Assembly: GCF_014642635.1 (NCBI RefSeq)
Contig: NZ_BMIQ01000004.1
Location: 124,001 to 188,000, forward strand
From: Aureimonas endophytica
GTDB lineage: Bacteria; Pseudomonadota; Alphaproteobacteria; Rhizobiales; Rhizobiaceae
Reading direction: 5' to 3'
Length of the DNA: 64,000 nucleotides
This document shows positions 1 through 9,004 of the stretch, piece after piece. The notes beneath the pieces are model-generated. The model was given only the letters and a program-made list of their open reading frames with translations, was not told the origin of the DNA and did no database searches. Every line of letters begins with the position of its first letter. The stretch's first letter is position 1. Both the position numbers and the translations under genes were made by a program.

Positions 1-808
1 CCAGGTCCAGGCGATCGAGAGCTGCATCGCCGGCGGCGCCAAGGGCATCCTGATCACCGCCTCGGACACGAAGGCGATCGTGCCGAAGGTGAAGCAGGCG
101 CGCGACGCCGGCATCCTGGTGATCGCGCTCGACACAGCGCTGGAGCCGATCGACTCGGCCGACGCCACCTTCGCCACCGACAATTTCGAGGCCGGCAAGC
201 TGATCGGCGAATGGGCGAAGACGACGCTCGGCGACAAGGCCAAGGACGCCAAGATCGCCTTCCTCGACCTCATCCCGGCCCAGCCCTCCGTCGACGTCAT
301 GCGCGACCAGGGCTTCATGACCGGCTTCGGCATCGACGTGAAGAACAAGGGCGTCATCGGCGACGAGAGCGATCCGCGCATCGCCGGCCACGACATCACC
401 AACGGCAACGAGGAAGGCGGGCGCACCGCCATGGAGAACCTGCTCCAGAAGGATCCCTCGATCAACGTCGTCTACACGATCAACGAGCCGGCCGCCGCCG
501 GCGCCTACGAGGCGCTGAAGGCCGTCGGCATGGAGAAGCAGGTCACCATCGTCTCGATCGACGGCGGCTGCCCGGGCGTCAAGAACGTCAAGGCCGGCAT
601 CATCGGCGCGACCTCCATGCAATATCCGCTGAAGATGGCGGCGCTCGGCGTCGAGGCGGTGAAGAAGTTCGCCGAGACCGGCCAGAAGCCGGAAAAGACC
701 GCCGGCCTCGACTTCACCAATACCGGTGTCGACCTCATCACCGACAAGCCGGCCGCCGGCCTGAAGTCCATGACCTCGGACGAGGGCGCGAAGGCCTGCT
801 GGGGCTGA
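1..808 (+). CDS. frcB: Sugar ABC transporter periplasmic binding protein, FrcB-like (5' end missing)
   Basis: The reading frame is already open at base 2 and gives 268 residues to the stop. It is the C-terminal part of a type I periplasmic binding protein of the ribose/fructose class: it shows the [13 protein letters not shown] segment, the [15 protein letters not shown] segment, and the [17 protein letters not shown] hinge region. The signal peptide and first lobe lie outside the window. It delivers sugar to the membrane permease that follows. The order binding protein, permease, single-domain ATPase matches the rhizobial fructose system frcBCA, which is the basis for the symbol; fructose itself is inferred, and mannose, ribose or a related sugar remain possible. 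Confidence 0.8.
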   Translation, partial: QVQAIESCIAGGAKGILITASDTKAIVPKVKQARDAGILVIALDTALEPIDSADATFATDNFEAGKLIGEWAKTTLGDKAKDAKIAFLDLIPAQPSVDVMRDQGFMTGFGIDVKNKGVIGDESDPRIAGHDITNGNEEGGRTAMENLLQKDPSINVVYTINEPAAAGAYEALKAVGMEKQVTIVSIDGGCPGVKNVKAGIIGATSMQYPLKMAALGVEAVKKFAETGQKPEKTAGLDFTNTGVDLITDKPAAGLKSMTSDEGAKACWG

Positions 809-852
809 TCTGACGGACCGGGCCGGCGGGCACCGAGCCCACCGGCCCCATG

Positions 853-895
853 CGTTCCCGTCCGGCGGCCCCTGGCGGGCCGCCGGACGGGAACG
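853..895 (+). promoter_or_regulatory. Long intergenic stem-loop between frcB and frcC
   Basis: A perfect 19-bp stem (853-871 with 877-895) closes a 5-nt loop. It sits 45 bases after the frcB stop in the 300-base gap before frcC. No T-run follows it, so it looks less like a full terminator than like the RNA-stabilising or partial-termination hairpins often found after binding-protein genes, which keep the binding protein in excess over the membrane parts. The rest of the 809-1108 gap shows no gene. Confidence 0.7.
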
Positions 896-1108
896 ACAAG
901 CCGCTCCAACGCGGCAGGACGGGGCGCGTTCGATTTTAAGGAACGCGGCTCCCGCAACGATCAGGAAACGGGCGGGTCCGCCGCCGTGACGACCGCCGCC
1001 GGGCGCCCCGCATTTTTCATCGGCCGCCGGTCCGGAGACGACAACGCAAGGCGACGACGCGTCCGCCGAGATTTCGCGCGTGTTCCCGTGTCGCCAGGAG
1101 GAAAGGCG

Positions 1109-2205
1109 ATGAGCGAAACCACAGCCACACCCGAAAAGCCGAATCCCGCGCGCTCGACGCCGACGGGCTTCGAGGCGGCGATCGCCAAGGAAACCAAGGT
1201 CGCCGAGTTCGACCACTCCAAGCGCACGGCGCTCGGCCATCTCCAGCACTTCCTGCACGGCAACCCGACCATGGTGCCGGTGCTGGTGCTCGTCGTCAGC
1301 GTCGTCGTCTTCGGCCTGATCCTCGGCAGCCGCTTCTTCTCGCCCTTCACGATGACGCTGATCCTGCAGCAGGTGACGATCGTCGGCATCGTCGGCATCG
1401 CCCAGACGCTGATCATCCTCACCGCCGGCATCGATCTCTCGGTCGGCGCGATCATGGTCTTCTCGTCCGTGATCATGGGCCAGCTCGCCATCCATCACGG
1501 CATTCCGAGCCCGCTCGCGATCCTCGCCGGCATCCTGGTCGGCATGCTCTTCGGCTATCTCAACGGCATCCTCGTCGCGCGGGTGAAGCTGCCGCCCTTC
1601 ATCGTCACGCTCGGCACCTGGTCGGTCTTCCTCGCCATCAACTTCATCTATTCGGCGAACGAGACGATCCAGGCGCAGGAAGTGGCGGCGAACGCGCCGC
1701 TGCTCGGCTTCTTCGGCAATTCCTTCCGCGTCGGCGGCGCGGTGCTGACCTATGGCGCCGTGTTCATGGTGCTGCTCGTCGCGGTCTTCTTCTACATCCT
1801 CAACAACACGGCCTGGGGCCGGCACGTCTATGCGGTCGGCGACGACCCGGACGCGGCGCGCCTGTCCGGTATCCGCGTCGACCGCACGCTGATCTCGGTC
1901 TACATGATCTCCGGCTTCGTCTGCGCGCTGGCCGGCTGGGCGCTGATCGGCCGCCTCGGCTCGGTCAGCCCGACCTCCGGCGCGGAGGCCAATATCCAGT
2001 CCATCACCGCCGTGGTGATCGGCGGCACCTCGCTCTTCGGCGGGCGCGGCTCGGTGGTCGGCACGCTGATCGGCGCCCTCATCGTCGGCGTCTTCGCCAT
2101 GGGCCTGCGCATCTGGGGCACCGATCCGCAATATACCCAGCTCACCGTCGGCGCCCTCATCATCCTCGCCGTCGCGGCGGACCAGTGGATCAGAAAGGTT
2201 TCGGC

Positions 2206-2209
<4 letters not shown>
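1109..2209 (+). CDS. frcC: Sugar ABC transporter permease, FrcC-like
   Basis: 366 aa inner-membrane permease of the BPD_transp_2 (RbsC/XylH) family. A cytosolic tail of about 55 residues precedes multiple hydrophobic helices; the family signature TAGIDLSVGA lies near residue 110 and the EAA-like region GDDPDAARLSGI near residue 250. ATG at 1109 is preferred over upstream in-frame codons because AGGAGG stands 5-10 bases before it and the upstream stretch is low-complexity Arg-rich. Its stop overlaps the ATG of the ATPase gene (ATGA), so the two are translationally coupled. Substrate assignment to fructose rests on gene order and length. Confidence 0.82.
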
Positions 2210-2988
<779 letters not shown>

Positions 2989-3011
2989 GCCGCCGCTCCT
3001 TGATGGCATGA

Positions 3012-3045
3012 ACGAAGGCCGCCGGCGCGAACCGGCGGCCTTCGT
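3012..3045. terminator. Bidirectional terminator-like hairpin after frcA
   Basis: A perfect 14-bp GC-rich stem (3012-3025 with 3032-3045) and a 6-nt loop lie 23 bases after the frcA stop and 12 bases after the stop of the convergent small gene on the other strand. Both arms end in TTCG-like T-containing tails, so it can serve both genes. Confidence 0.7.
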
Positions 3046-3056
3046 CGTTTCGGCGG

Positions 3057-3218
3057 TCAGAAGACCGCGAGATAGCGCAGGAGCGAGATGATGCCGATGA
3101 TGATGACGATGGCCTGAACGATCTGCCGCATCCGGCCGTCGAGAGGCAGGCGCTGGACGAGCCAAAGCACCAGGACGATGACCAGGAATGTGATGAGAAT
3201 GCTGATCAGGACGCTCAT
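3057..3218 (-). CDS. Small membrane protein, Thivi_2564-like
   Basis: A 53-aa reading frame with start ATG at 3218 and GAGGAG about 6-11 bases upstream. It encodes a hydrophobic helix (residues 3-21), a short charged loop LPLDGRMRQIVQ, and a second helix (33-50). Length, two-helix layout and the LPLDGRMRQIVQ loop match the small proteobacterial proteins known as the Thivi_2564 family. The function of that family is unknown. It lies convergent to frcA and shares its terminator hairpin. A clear ribosome binding site and the family-like loop support a real gene. Confidence 0.75.
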   Translation of the reverse strand: MSVLISILITFLVIVLVLWLVQRLPLDGRMRQIVQAIVIIIGIISLLRYLAVF

Positions 3219-3306
3219 GCCGTCGTCTCCTCGAGGGTTCTAGACTCTCGGAGATAGGGCGCCGCCGCGCTTCGCGGAGTCGCCCGGCGGGCGGAACGAC
3301 GGAGCG

Positions 3307-4356
3307 TCAGGCGAAGCCGCAAGCCTCGCGCAACTCGGCGCGCGCTGCTTCGCGGTCGAGCGCGGCGAAGCGCTCCACCGCCAGCTTCGCCCGTGCCTGG
3401 TTGCGCCGGATATAGGCGGCGTTTTCCGGATATCGGGCGGCGCGCCATTCGGCGATGGTGATCGTCATCGCATGGCGCGTGGCGATGAGGTCGAGAAGGC
3501 GGTCGGCCTCCTCCGGCTCGATCGGCGCGACGGCATGATAGGCCGCGACGAGGTCCCGGACGAAGCGGAGCGGCGGTCCGTCCTCGGCCACCTGATAGGC
3601 GGCGGCGACGGCGAGATCGTAGACCGTCGGCGTTTCCACCATGTCGCCGAAATCGAGGATGCCGGTGATCGATGCGCCGTCTTCCGAATCGATCAGGAGG
3701 TTGAAGGGGTTGAAGTCGTTATGCACGACCTGCCGCCGGAAGCCGTCCTGGAGGGGCGCGATCGTCTCGCGGAAGCGCTCGAAGATCGCCTCGACCCGGC
3801 CGCGCAGGACGGCGTCCTCGATATGCGGCGTGAAGGCGGCGAGCTTCGGCGAATGGCGGAGATCCCAGACGATCTCGTGCTCGGAGGCCGGATGGCGGAA
3901 ATCGGCGAGCCCGCGCGCCAGCCGGCCGAGCGCCGTGCCGATCGCCCGCATCCGCTCCGGCGTCGGCGGCGCGCCGAAGAGCGGGCGGCCGGGCAGATAG
4001 GTGAGAAGCCGGGTGAAATGCCGCTCGCCGTCGCGCTCGGCGAAGAACTCCGCCGCGCCGTCCAGCGTCGGCACGAGCCGGGAGGCCGGCACGTCCGGCG
4101 CCGTGCGGGCCACATGCTGGAGCGCCCGGTTCTGGAATTCGCCGACCGCCGGGTCCTCGGCCGCATTGGCCAGCTTCAGGACGAAGCGCTCGCCCGTTTC
4201 GGCATTGACGCGCGCCGTCAGATCGCGCTCGCTGGTCAGCATCGTGACCCGCCCGGCGAGCCCGTAGCGCTCGGACAGGAGGGCTTCGAGTTCGGCGGGG
4301 CTGAAGCCCGGCGCGCTGGTCGTGAAGGCGCTGCGGGTCGCGGACTCGGCGGCCAT
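3307..4356 (-). CDS. APH-family kinase, hydroxylysine-kinase-like
   Basis: 349 aa cytosolic kinase of the aminoglycoside phosphotransferase / choline kinase fold. The catalytic motif HNDFNPFNLL (H212, D214) and the metal-binding LDFGD (D235) are intact; SERDLTARV and VLKLANAAED form the ATP lobe. This pattern matches the AGPHD1 (hydroxylysine kinase) branch. It is divergent from a class III aminotransferase gene of the phospho-lyase type, and such pairs phosphorylate an amino alcohol which the PLP enzyme then cleaves. ATG at 4356 has AGAAAG upstream; a start at 4470 would run through the TATA-rich promoter motif and is less likely. Hydroxylysine as substrate is inferred. Confidence 0.75.
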   Translation of the reverse strand: MAAESATRSAFTTSAPGFSPAELEALLSERYGLAGRVTMLTSERDLTARVNAETGERFVLKLANAAEDPAVGEFQNRALQHVARTAPDVPASRLVPTLDGAAEFFAERDGERHFTRLLTYLPGRPLFGAPPTPERMRAIGTALGRLARGLADFRHPASEHEIVWDLRHSPKLAAFTPHIEDAVLRGRVEAIFERFRETIAPLQDGFRRQVVHNDFNPFNLLIDSEDGASITGILDFGDMVETPTVYDLAVAAAYQVAEDGPPLRFVRDLVAAYHAVAPIEPEEADRLLDLIATRHAMTITIAEWRAARYPENAAYIRRNQARAKLAVERFAALDREAARAELREACGFA

Positions 4357-4456
4357 CGGGATCTTTCTGCGGCTCGCGGACCGCGCTGGAAAGAAGAAGC
4401 TTGCCCGCTGGAGCCGGGCGCCCATGACAACGGGCGCCGGCAAGCCGGCTAAGGGT

Positions 4457-4480
4457 ATTTGATATACCATATATGAGACG
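4457..4480. promoter_or_regulatory. AT-rich motif ATTTGATATA in the kinase/aminotransferase promoter region
   Basis: ATTTGATATA (4457-4466) continues into CCATATATGAG. This is conspicuously AT-rich in high-GC DNA, and a related sequence, TGATATATC, occurs at about 4550-4558. The same ten bases occur in the opposite orientation in front of the gntR gene (6678-6687). A shared operator for the GntR/FCD regulator is the simplest reading; parts of it could also be promoter elements of the divergent genes. Confidence 0.5.
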
Positions 4481-4633
4481 ATCGTAAAGTCGGATGGCCG
4501 AATGTCGGCATCCGTCGCGTGTCATCCCGCCTTCCCCTCGCATGATGGATGATATATCGTGTACCAAAGACCGAAGGGCGGATGATCTTTCCGCCTTTCG
4601 TTCCGTCGCGCCCGCTGCCGAAGGATCAGGATC

Positions 4634-5968
4634 ATGAGCGCCGTCGCCGATGTCTCCATGCCGAACGCCTTCGTCGCGGGCCGCACGACGCTCGCGCCAG
4701 AAAACGCGGCGCTGATCGAACGGCGCGCGGCGGTGCTCGGGCCGGCCTATCGGCTGATGTACGAGGAGCCTCTGCATCTCGTCCGGGGCGAGGGGGCCTG
4801 GCTCTATGACGAGACCGGCCGCGCCTATCTCGACGCCTATAACAATGTCACCTCGCTCGGCCATTGCCATCCGCGCGTCGTCGAGGCGATCGCCCGGCAG
4901 GCCGGCATTCTCGCCACCCATACGCGCTATCTCCACACGCTGATCCTCGACTATGCCGAACGGCTCGTCGCGACCTTCCCGGCCGAGCTGTCGCAGGTGA
5001 TGTTCACCTGCACCGGCAGCGAGGCGAACGATCTGGCGCTGCGCATCGCCAAGGCGCGGACCGGCGGCACCGGCATCATCGTCACCGAGAACGCCTATCA
5101 CGGCGTCACCGAGGCGGTGGCGGCCTTCTCGCCCTCGCTCGGCACCGGCGTCGATCTCGGCATCGCGGTGCGCACCGTGCCGGCGCCCGAATCCTATCAT
5201 GCCGGCAAAACGGATGTGGGCGAGGCCTTCCGCCGCGATGTCGAGGCGGCGATCGCCGATCTCCGCCGCCACGGCCTCAAGCCGGCGCTTCTGATCGTCG
5301 ATACGCTCTTCACCAGCGACGGCGTGCTGCCGGGGCCGGCGGGCTTTCTCGCAGGCGCCGTCGCGGCGATCCGCGCCGCCGGCGGCCTCTTCGTCGCCGA
5401 CGAGGTGCAGCCGGGCTTCGGGCGTTCGGGAGAGGCGATGTGGGGCTTCCAGCGGCACGGCGTCGTGCCGGACCTCGTGACGCTCGGCAAGCCGATGGGC
5501 AACGGCCAGCCGATCGCCGGTGTCGTCATGCGGCCGGAGGTGGTCGAAAGCTTCGGCCGCACCTCGCGCTATTTCAACACCTTCGGCGGCAATGCCGTGT
5601 CCTGCGCCGCCGCCATGGCCGTGCTGGAGGCGATCGAGACCGAGGGTCTTCAGCGCAATGCCCTGGAGACCGGGCGCCATCTCCTCGACGGCATCGCGGG
5701 CCTCGCCGAGCGGCATGAGGTGATCGGCGACGTGCGCGGCGCCGGCCTCTTCATCGGCGCCGAATTCGTCACCGATCGCGGCACCCGCGCCCCGGACCGG
5801 GCGCGCACGGCGCGCGTCGTCAATGCGATGCGCGACCGGGGCGTCCTGATCAGCATCAGCGGCCGCAACCACAATGTCCTGAAGATCCGCCCGCCCTTGG
5901 TCTTCAGCCGCGAGAATGCCGATCTCTTCGTCTCGGTGCTGGACGACGCGCTGGTCGCCACGGCCTGA
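4634..5968 (+). CDS. Class III PLP-dependent aminotransferase / phospho-lyase-like
   Basis: 444 aa fold-type I PLP enzyme. D256 in VADEVQPGFGRSG and K286 in TLGKPMGNG are the cofactor-binding aspartate and Schiff-base lysine. The N-terminal YNNVTSLGHCHPRVVEA and TRYLH segments are typical of the AGXT2-like branch that includes ethanolamine-phosphate and 5-phosphohydroxylysine phospho-lyases. With the divergent kinase it probably forms a two-step route: phosphorylation of an amino alcohol, then elimination of phosphate and ammonia. The start at 4634 has AAGGATCAGG upstream. A plain omega-aminotransferase role cannot be excluded. Confidence 0.82.
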   Translation: MSAVADVSMPNAFVAGRTTLAPENAALIERRAAVLGPAYRLMYEEPLHLVRGEGAWLYDETGRAYLDAYNNVTSLGHCHPRVVEAIARQAGILATHTRYLHTLILDYAERLVATFPAELSQVMFTCTGSEANDLALRIAKARTGGTGIIVTENAYHGVTEAVAAFSPSLGTGVDLGIAVRTVPAPESYHAGKTDVGEAFRRDVEAAIADLRRHGLKPALLIVDTLFTSDGVLPGPAGFLAGAVAAIRAAGGLFVADEVQPGFGRSGEAMWGFQRHGVVPDLVTLGKPMGNGQPIAGVVMRPEVVESFGRTSRYFNTFGGNAVSCAAAMAVLEAIETEGLQRNALETGRHLLDGIAGLAERHEVIGDVRGAGLFIGAEFVTDRGTRAPDRARTARVVNAMRDRGVLISISGRNHNVLKIRPPLVFSRENADLFVSVLDDALVATA

Positions 5969-5975
5969 GTGGGGG

Positions 5976-6647
5976 TCAGGCCGGCTCCAGGGCTTCCAGC
6001 GCTTCCAGATGCGGCACGAGATAGCCGGCGGCGACGGTGAGATCGGCGACAACGCCGGCCCGGGCGCCGGCGGGATCGCCCTTCGCCAGCGCGGCGAGGA
6101 TCGCCCGATGGCCCTCGTTGGCGCGCGGCTCGTAGGCGGGCTCGCCGAAGAGCTCGTTCATATAGGGGCCGGTCTGGCCCCAGAGATCCTGGATGAGCTG
6201 GAGAAGGCGCGGCGAGCCGGCCTCCTGATAGAGCGCGAAATGGAAGGCCTGGTTCAGCCGGCGATAGGCGGCATGGTCATGGGCGAGAAGCGCCGCGTCG
6301 ATCTCGGCGGCGATCCCGTCCAGCGCATGGCGCTCCGCCGCGCCGATGCGCGGCGCGGCGAGCTCGGCGGCGAGCCCTTCCAGCTCGCAGCGGATGCGCA
6401 GGATCTCGGCATATTTCGCCGCTTCGAGTTCCGGCACGGCGATGGAGCGGTTCGGCAGGAGCACCAGCAGCCGCTCGGCGACGAGCCGCTGCAAGGCCTC
6501 GCGCACCGGCGTGGTCGAGACGCCGTAGGTCTCGGCGAGATTGCGGATGACGAGCACCTGGCCGGGGCGGAAGGTCGCCGCCATCAGCCCGTCCTTGATC
6601 CGGTCATAGGCGCGGTCGTTGAGGGTCCGGTACTCGATCTTGTCCAC
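5976..6647 (-). CDS. GntR-family transcriptional regulator (FCD subfamily)
   Basis: 223 aa. The N-terminal winged helix-turn-helix spans roughly residues 10-75 (RAYDRIKDGLM, then GVSTTPVREALQRLVAERLL), followed by an all-helical FCD ligand domain with metal-ligand type residues (D/N and H in RRLNQAFHFALY and EGHRAILAAL). It starts with GTG at 6647 behind GGAGAG. It is convergent with the aminotransferase gene (7-base gap) and divergent from the AraC gene. The ATTTGATATA motif upstream of both gntR and the kinase/aminotransferase pair suggests that it controls these genes and itself. Confidence 0.85.
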   Translation of the reverse strand: MDKIEYRTLNDRAYDRIKDGLMAATFRPGQVLVIRNLAETYGVSTTPVREALQRLVAERLLVLLPNRSIAVPELEAAKYAEILRIRCELEGLAAELAAPRIGAAERHALDGIAAEIDAALLAHDHAAYRRLNQAFHFALYQEAGSPRLLQLIQDLWGQTGPYMNELFGEPAYEPRANEGHRAILAALAKGDPAGARAGVVADLTVAAGYLVPHLEALEALEPA

Positions 6648-6670
6648 GCCGCTCTCCGTCGCGCATTCCG

Positions 6671-6687
6671 CATATCATATATCAAAT
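6671..6687. promoter_or_regulatory. Second ATTTGATATA motif, upstream of gntR
   Basis: Read on the minus strand, 6687-6671 is ATTTGATATATGATATG. Its first ten bases equal those at 4457-4466. It lies 24-40 bases upstream of the gntR start, where an autoregulatory operator or a promoter -10 region would be expected. Confidence 0.5.
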
Positions 6688-6820
6688 CGCGGCGAGTGCA
6701 CGGTGAGGATGCTTGACGCTGCGGCGGGGGCGGATGAGGATCGGTCTTCCGCCGACGAGGGTGGAGGGACGGCCGCCCGGACGCGGCGGCCGCGGGTCTG
6801 GCAAGGGGGAGGGGCGTGAC

Positions 6821-7789
6821 ATGCAAGCCACCTATTCGACCATGGCCAGCGCTCCCGCCGCCAAGAAGGCGCATTGGCAGAGCATCGTCTCGCAGGTCTA
6901 TTTCTCGCTCGACCTGCGCTTTCCGTCCGGGGCCGAGTTCGAGGGGCGCTTGGACGCCTGGACGCTCGGCGCCGTCGCGATCTCGCGCAACGAATCCGAC
7001 GGGCTGCTCTATCGCCGCCACGAGCGGCATCTCCTCGCCGAACGGGAGGAGAGCTTTCTCATCACCGTGCCGGATCAGGCGGAGATCCGCTTCGCGCAGG
7101 ACGGCCGGGACGTGTCCTGCCGCCCGGGCCAGTTCCTGATCGAACGCAGCCATCTGCCCTACGAGTTCAGCCATCGCGACCGGGCCTCGCTCTGGGTGAT
7201 GAAGATCCCGAGCCCCGTGCTGCGCGCCCGCATCGCCCGGCCGGAACGGCTCGCCACGCTGCAGTTCAATGCCACGCATGGCGTCGGCGCGCTCTTCGTC
7301 GACATGCTGCGGCTGACGGCGCCCCGGCTCGACGAGATGGACGAGCCGGTCCGCGCCCTGATGGGCAGCCAGCTGGTCGACCTCCTCGCCATGGCGATCG
7401 AGGCGGACGATCGCATTCTCGGCAGCCAGTCCTCCTCGGTGCGCGGCGCCCATCTCCACCGCGCCGAGCAGTTCGTGCGCCAGCATCTGCGCGACATCCG
7501 CCTGTCGCCGGTCATGGTGGCGGAAGGCTGCGGCATCTCGCGCCGCTATCTCGACCAGCTCTTCGAGGCGGAAGGCACGAGCGTCGCGGCCTATATCCGC
7601 GCCCAGCGCCTTCTCATGTGCGACGCGGCCCTGCGCGACGCCCATAACCGCAAGGCTATCTCCGAGATCGCCTACGAATGGGGCTTCGGCGACCAGGCCC
7701 AGTTCAGCCGCAACTACCGCGCCCGCTTCGGCGTGACCCCCAGCGAAGCGCGCGCCACGGGCCGGCAGGCCGCAGCGGCGGCGTCTTAG
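6821..7789 (+). CDS. AraC-family transcriptional regulator
   Basis: 322 aa. An N-terminal AraC-binding-type cupin-like domain (about residues 20-190, including RNESDGLLYRRHERH and the RPGQFLIERSHLPYEF turn) is followed by a double helix-turn-helix domain in the last 100 residues (LSPVMVAEGCGISRRYLDQLF and ISEIAYEWGFGDQAQFSRNYRARFGVTPSE). ATG at 6821 is chosen because GGGGGAGGGG precedes it. The gene is divergent from gntR and convergent with the zeta-type kinase. Its target is not evident; the hyu cluster 1.2 kb downstream is one candidate. Confidence 0.88.
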   Translation: MQATYSTMASAPAAKKAHWQSIVSQVYFSLDLRFPSGAEFEGRLDAWTLGAVAISRNESDGLLYRRHERHLLAEREESFLITVPDQAEIRFAQDGRDVSCRPGQFLIERSHLPYEFSHRDRASLWVMKIPSPVLRARIARPERLATLQFNATHGVGALFVDMLRLTAPRLDEMDEPVRALMGSQLVDLLAMAIEADDRILGSQSSSVRGAHLHRAEQFVRQHLRDIRLSPVMVAEGCGISRRYLDQLFEAEGTSVAAYIRAQRLLMCDAALRDAHNRKAISEIAYEWGFGDQAQFSRNYRARFGVTPSEARATGRQAAAAAS

Positions 7790-7812
7790 AAACGATAACC
7801 TCGATGGCGCGC

Positions 7813-8433
7813 TTAGATCAGCGCGTTGAGATCTTCGCTGAAGGCGTCCGCCACAGCTCCGGCGAGTCGTTGATGAAGCGGCACGGTCTTTTCGAGACGA
7901 TTGACGACAACCCTATGTCTGTCGATGACGAGAACTGTCTCAGGCTGTAGGCCGCTATTGTCGAACACCAAACTCGTGTCGGCCAAGGCGAAAGCCGAAG
8001 GCAATCGACGGAAAGCTGTTTCGTAGCGGCGGCGGATGACCTCTTCGGCGATATGGTGCCCGCCCCGCGCAACCCGTTCCGCTACACGGCGGATGTTGAG
8101 TTCCGGACTATCGAGAGCGACGAAGACGAGGGCGACTTCGTAGCCGAGCGCACGGCACTGTCTCATGACCGCCAAGGACTGATGGCTGCTCAATGTCGTC
8201 TCGTAGACGAAGCTGCGCCTTCGGCTCATGGCTTCGGCGATCGCCGCGAGAACCAGACGTCCTGCTGCCAGCGATGCTGTCTCGGGGCGCTGCGGGGCAA
8301 GATTGCGGGCGACGATATCGGCGTTGATGAAGGTGCCGACCGGCGAAAGTAAGGGGTAGAGCGTCGACTTGCCGGAGCCGTTGGGGCCGGCAACGATCGT
8401 GCAGAAGGCTGTCGGCGAAGGCTCTTCACCCAC
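7813..8433 (-). CDS. Zeta-toxin-like P-loop kinase
   Basis: 206 aa. The P-loop GPNGSGKST (residues 16-24) is followed by INADIVARN (D39), matching the zeta-toxin fold. The later RVARGGHHIAEEVIRRRYE resembles the nucleotide or substrate arginine region of zeta toxins, which phosphorylate UDP-N-acetylglucosamine. It begins with GTG at 8433 and overlaps the stop of the small upstream gene by 8 bases, the layout of a toxin-antitoxin operon. Family membership is read from motifs; toxicity and substrate are inferred, and a housekeeping small-molecule kinase is an alternative. Confidence 0.75.
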   Translation of the reverse strand: MGEEPSPTAFCTIVAGPNGSGKSTLYPLLSPVGTFINADIVARNLAPQRPETASLAAGRLVLAAIAEAMSRRRSFVYETTLSSHQSLAVMRQCRALGYEVALVFVALDSPELNIRRVAERVARGGHHIAEEVIRRRYETAFRRLPSAFALADTSLVFDNSGLQPETVLVIDRHRVVVNRLEKTVPLHQRLAGAVADAFSEDLNALI

Positions 8434-8704
8434 GGGGCTGGAAGTGGCCCGTCACATGCTCCTGGCCGTCACGGATCTCCACGAGGAGCCGTCGACCATC
8501 GGGCAACTCCTTGACGAGACCGGCGCCAAGGACCGGATCGCGATAATAGGCAGGCACGCCGGCATCCTTGGCGAGGCCAAGGGCGATACGACCCGCCTCG
8601 CGGATACGCGTCTCGTTCTCCTGCCATTTATCCAAAAGCATCATCGCCGCGTCTCGGCCTCCGTTCCTCGAAACATAGCGGATGCCGCGCCTGATTTCGA
8701 GCAT
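8426..8704 (-). CDS. Small protein upstream of zeta-like kinase, possible antitoxin
   Basis: 92 aa, start ATG at 8704. It has a helical charged first half (ISO-type helix around LLDKWQENETRIREAGRIALGLA) and a second half with a conserved-looking VPAYYRDPVLGAGLVKELPDGRR segment that predicts short strands. It does not look like the three-helix epsilon antitoxin of Gram-positive zeta systems. Overlap with the kinase gene argues that the two proteins are made together. I do not recognise a named family. The antitoxin role is inferred only from position. Confidence 0.6.
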   Translation of the reverse strand: MLEIRRGIRYVSRNGGRDAAMMLLDKWQENETRIREAGRIALGLAKDAGVPAYYRDPVLGAGLVKELPDGRRLLVEIRDGQEHVTGHFQPRG

Positions 8705-9004
8705 GGCGCGAACGAAGGTCGATAGCGGGGCAGCTGAGTCAAAAGCTCTCTTCTCCCGTTGATGACCGCGAAAGATGCAGCTCGTCGGGGAGCCTAGCGA
8801 TTGGGCGTCCTATGCGCGGATGCGCAAGCTTTCCTGCGCAGATCGTCAAGAGAAGCGGCGGAAAAGCTCGTTTAATCCCTTTCGGAACCTCAAGAAATCG
8901 ACCGACCGGCCGGCAAGGCCGCGGGTGGCCTCGCGCCGCCCCGGCGCTGCGCGTCCGCGCGGGCCGCCCCGCCTGTCGGTCGAACGGACAAGGGAAACGC
9001 CGCC
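8705..9004. other. Intergenic region upstream of hyuA
   Basis: About 300 bases without a convincing gene, between the divergent toxin-antitoxin pair and hyuA. The most visible structure is TGCGCA repeated at 8821-8826 and 8835-8840 with an 8-base spacer; because each half is self-complementary the whole is an inverted repeat and could be an operator for the hyu cluster. No clear sigma-70 or sigma-54 promoter could be assigned by eye. Confidence 0.4.

Noticed and set aside
4357-4470. N-terminal extension of the kinase to an ATG at 4470
   Set aside because: The extra 38 residues are low-complexity and the start would lie within the TATA-rich promoter motif; ATG 4356 has a better ribosome binding site.
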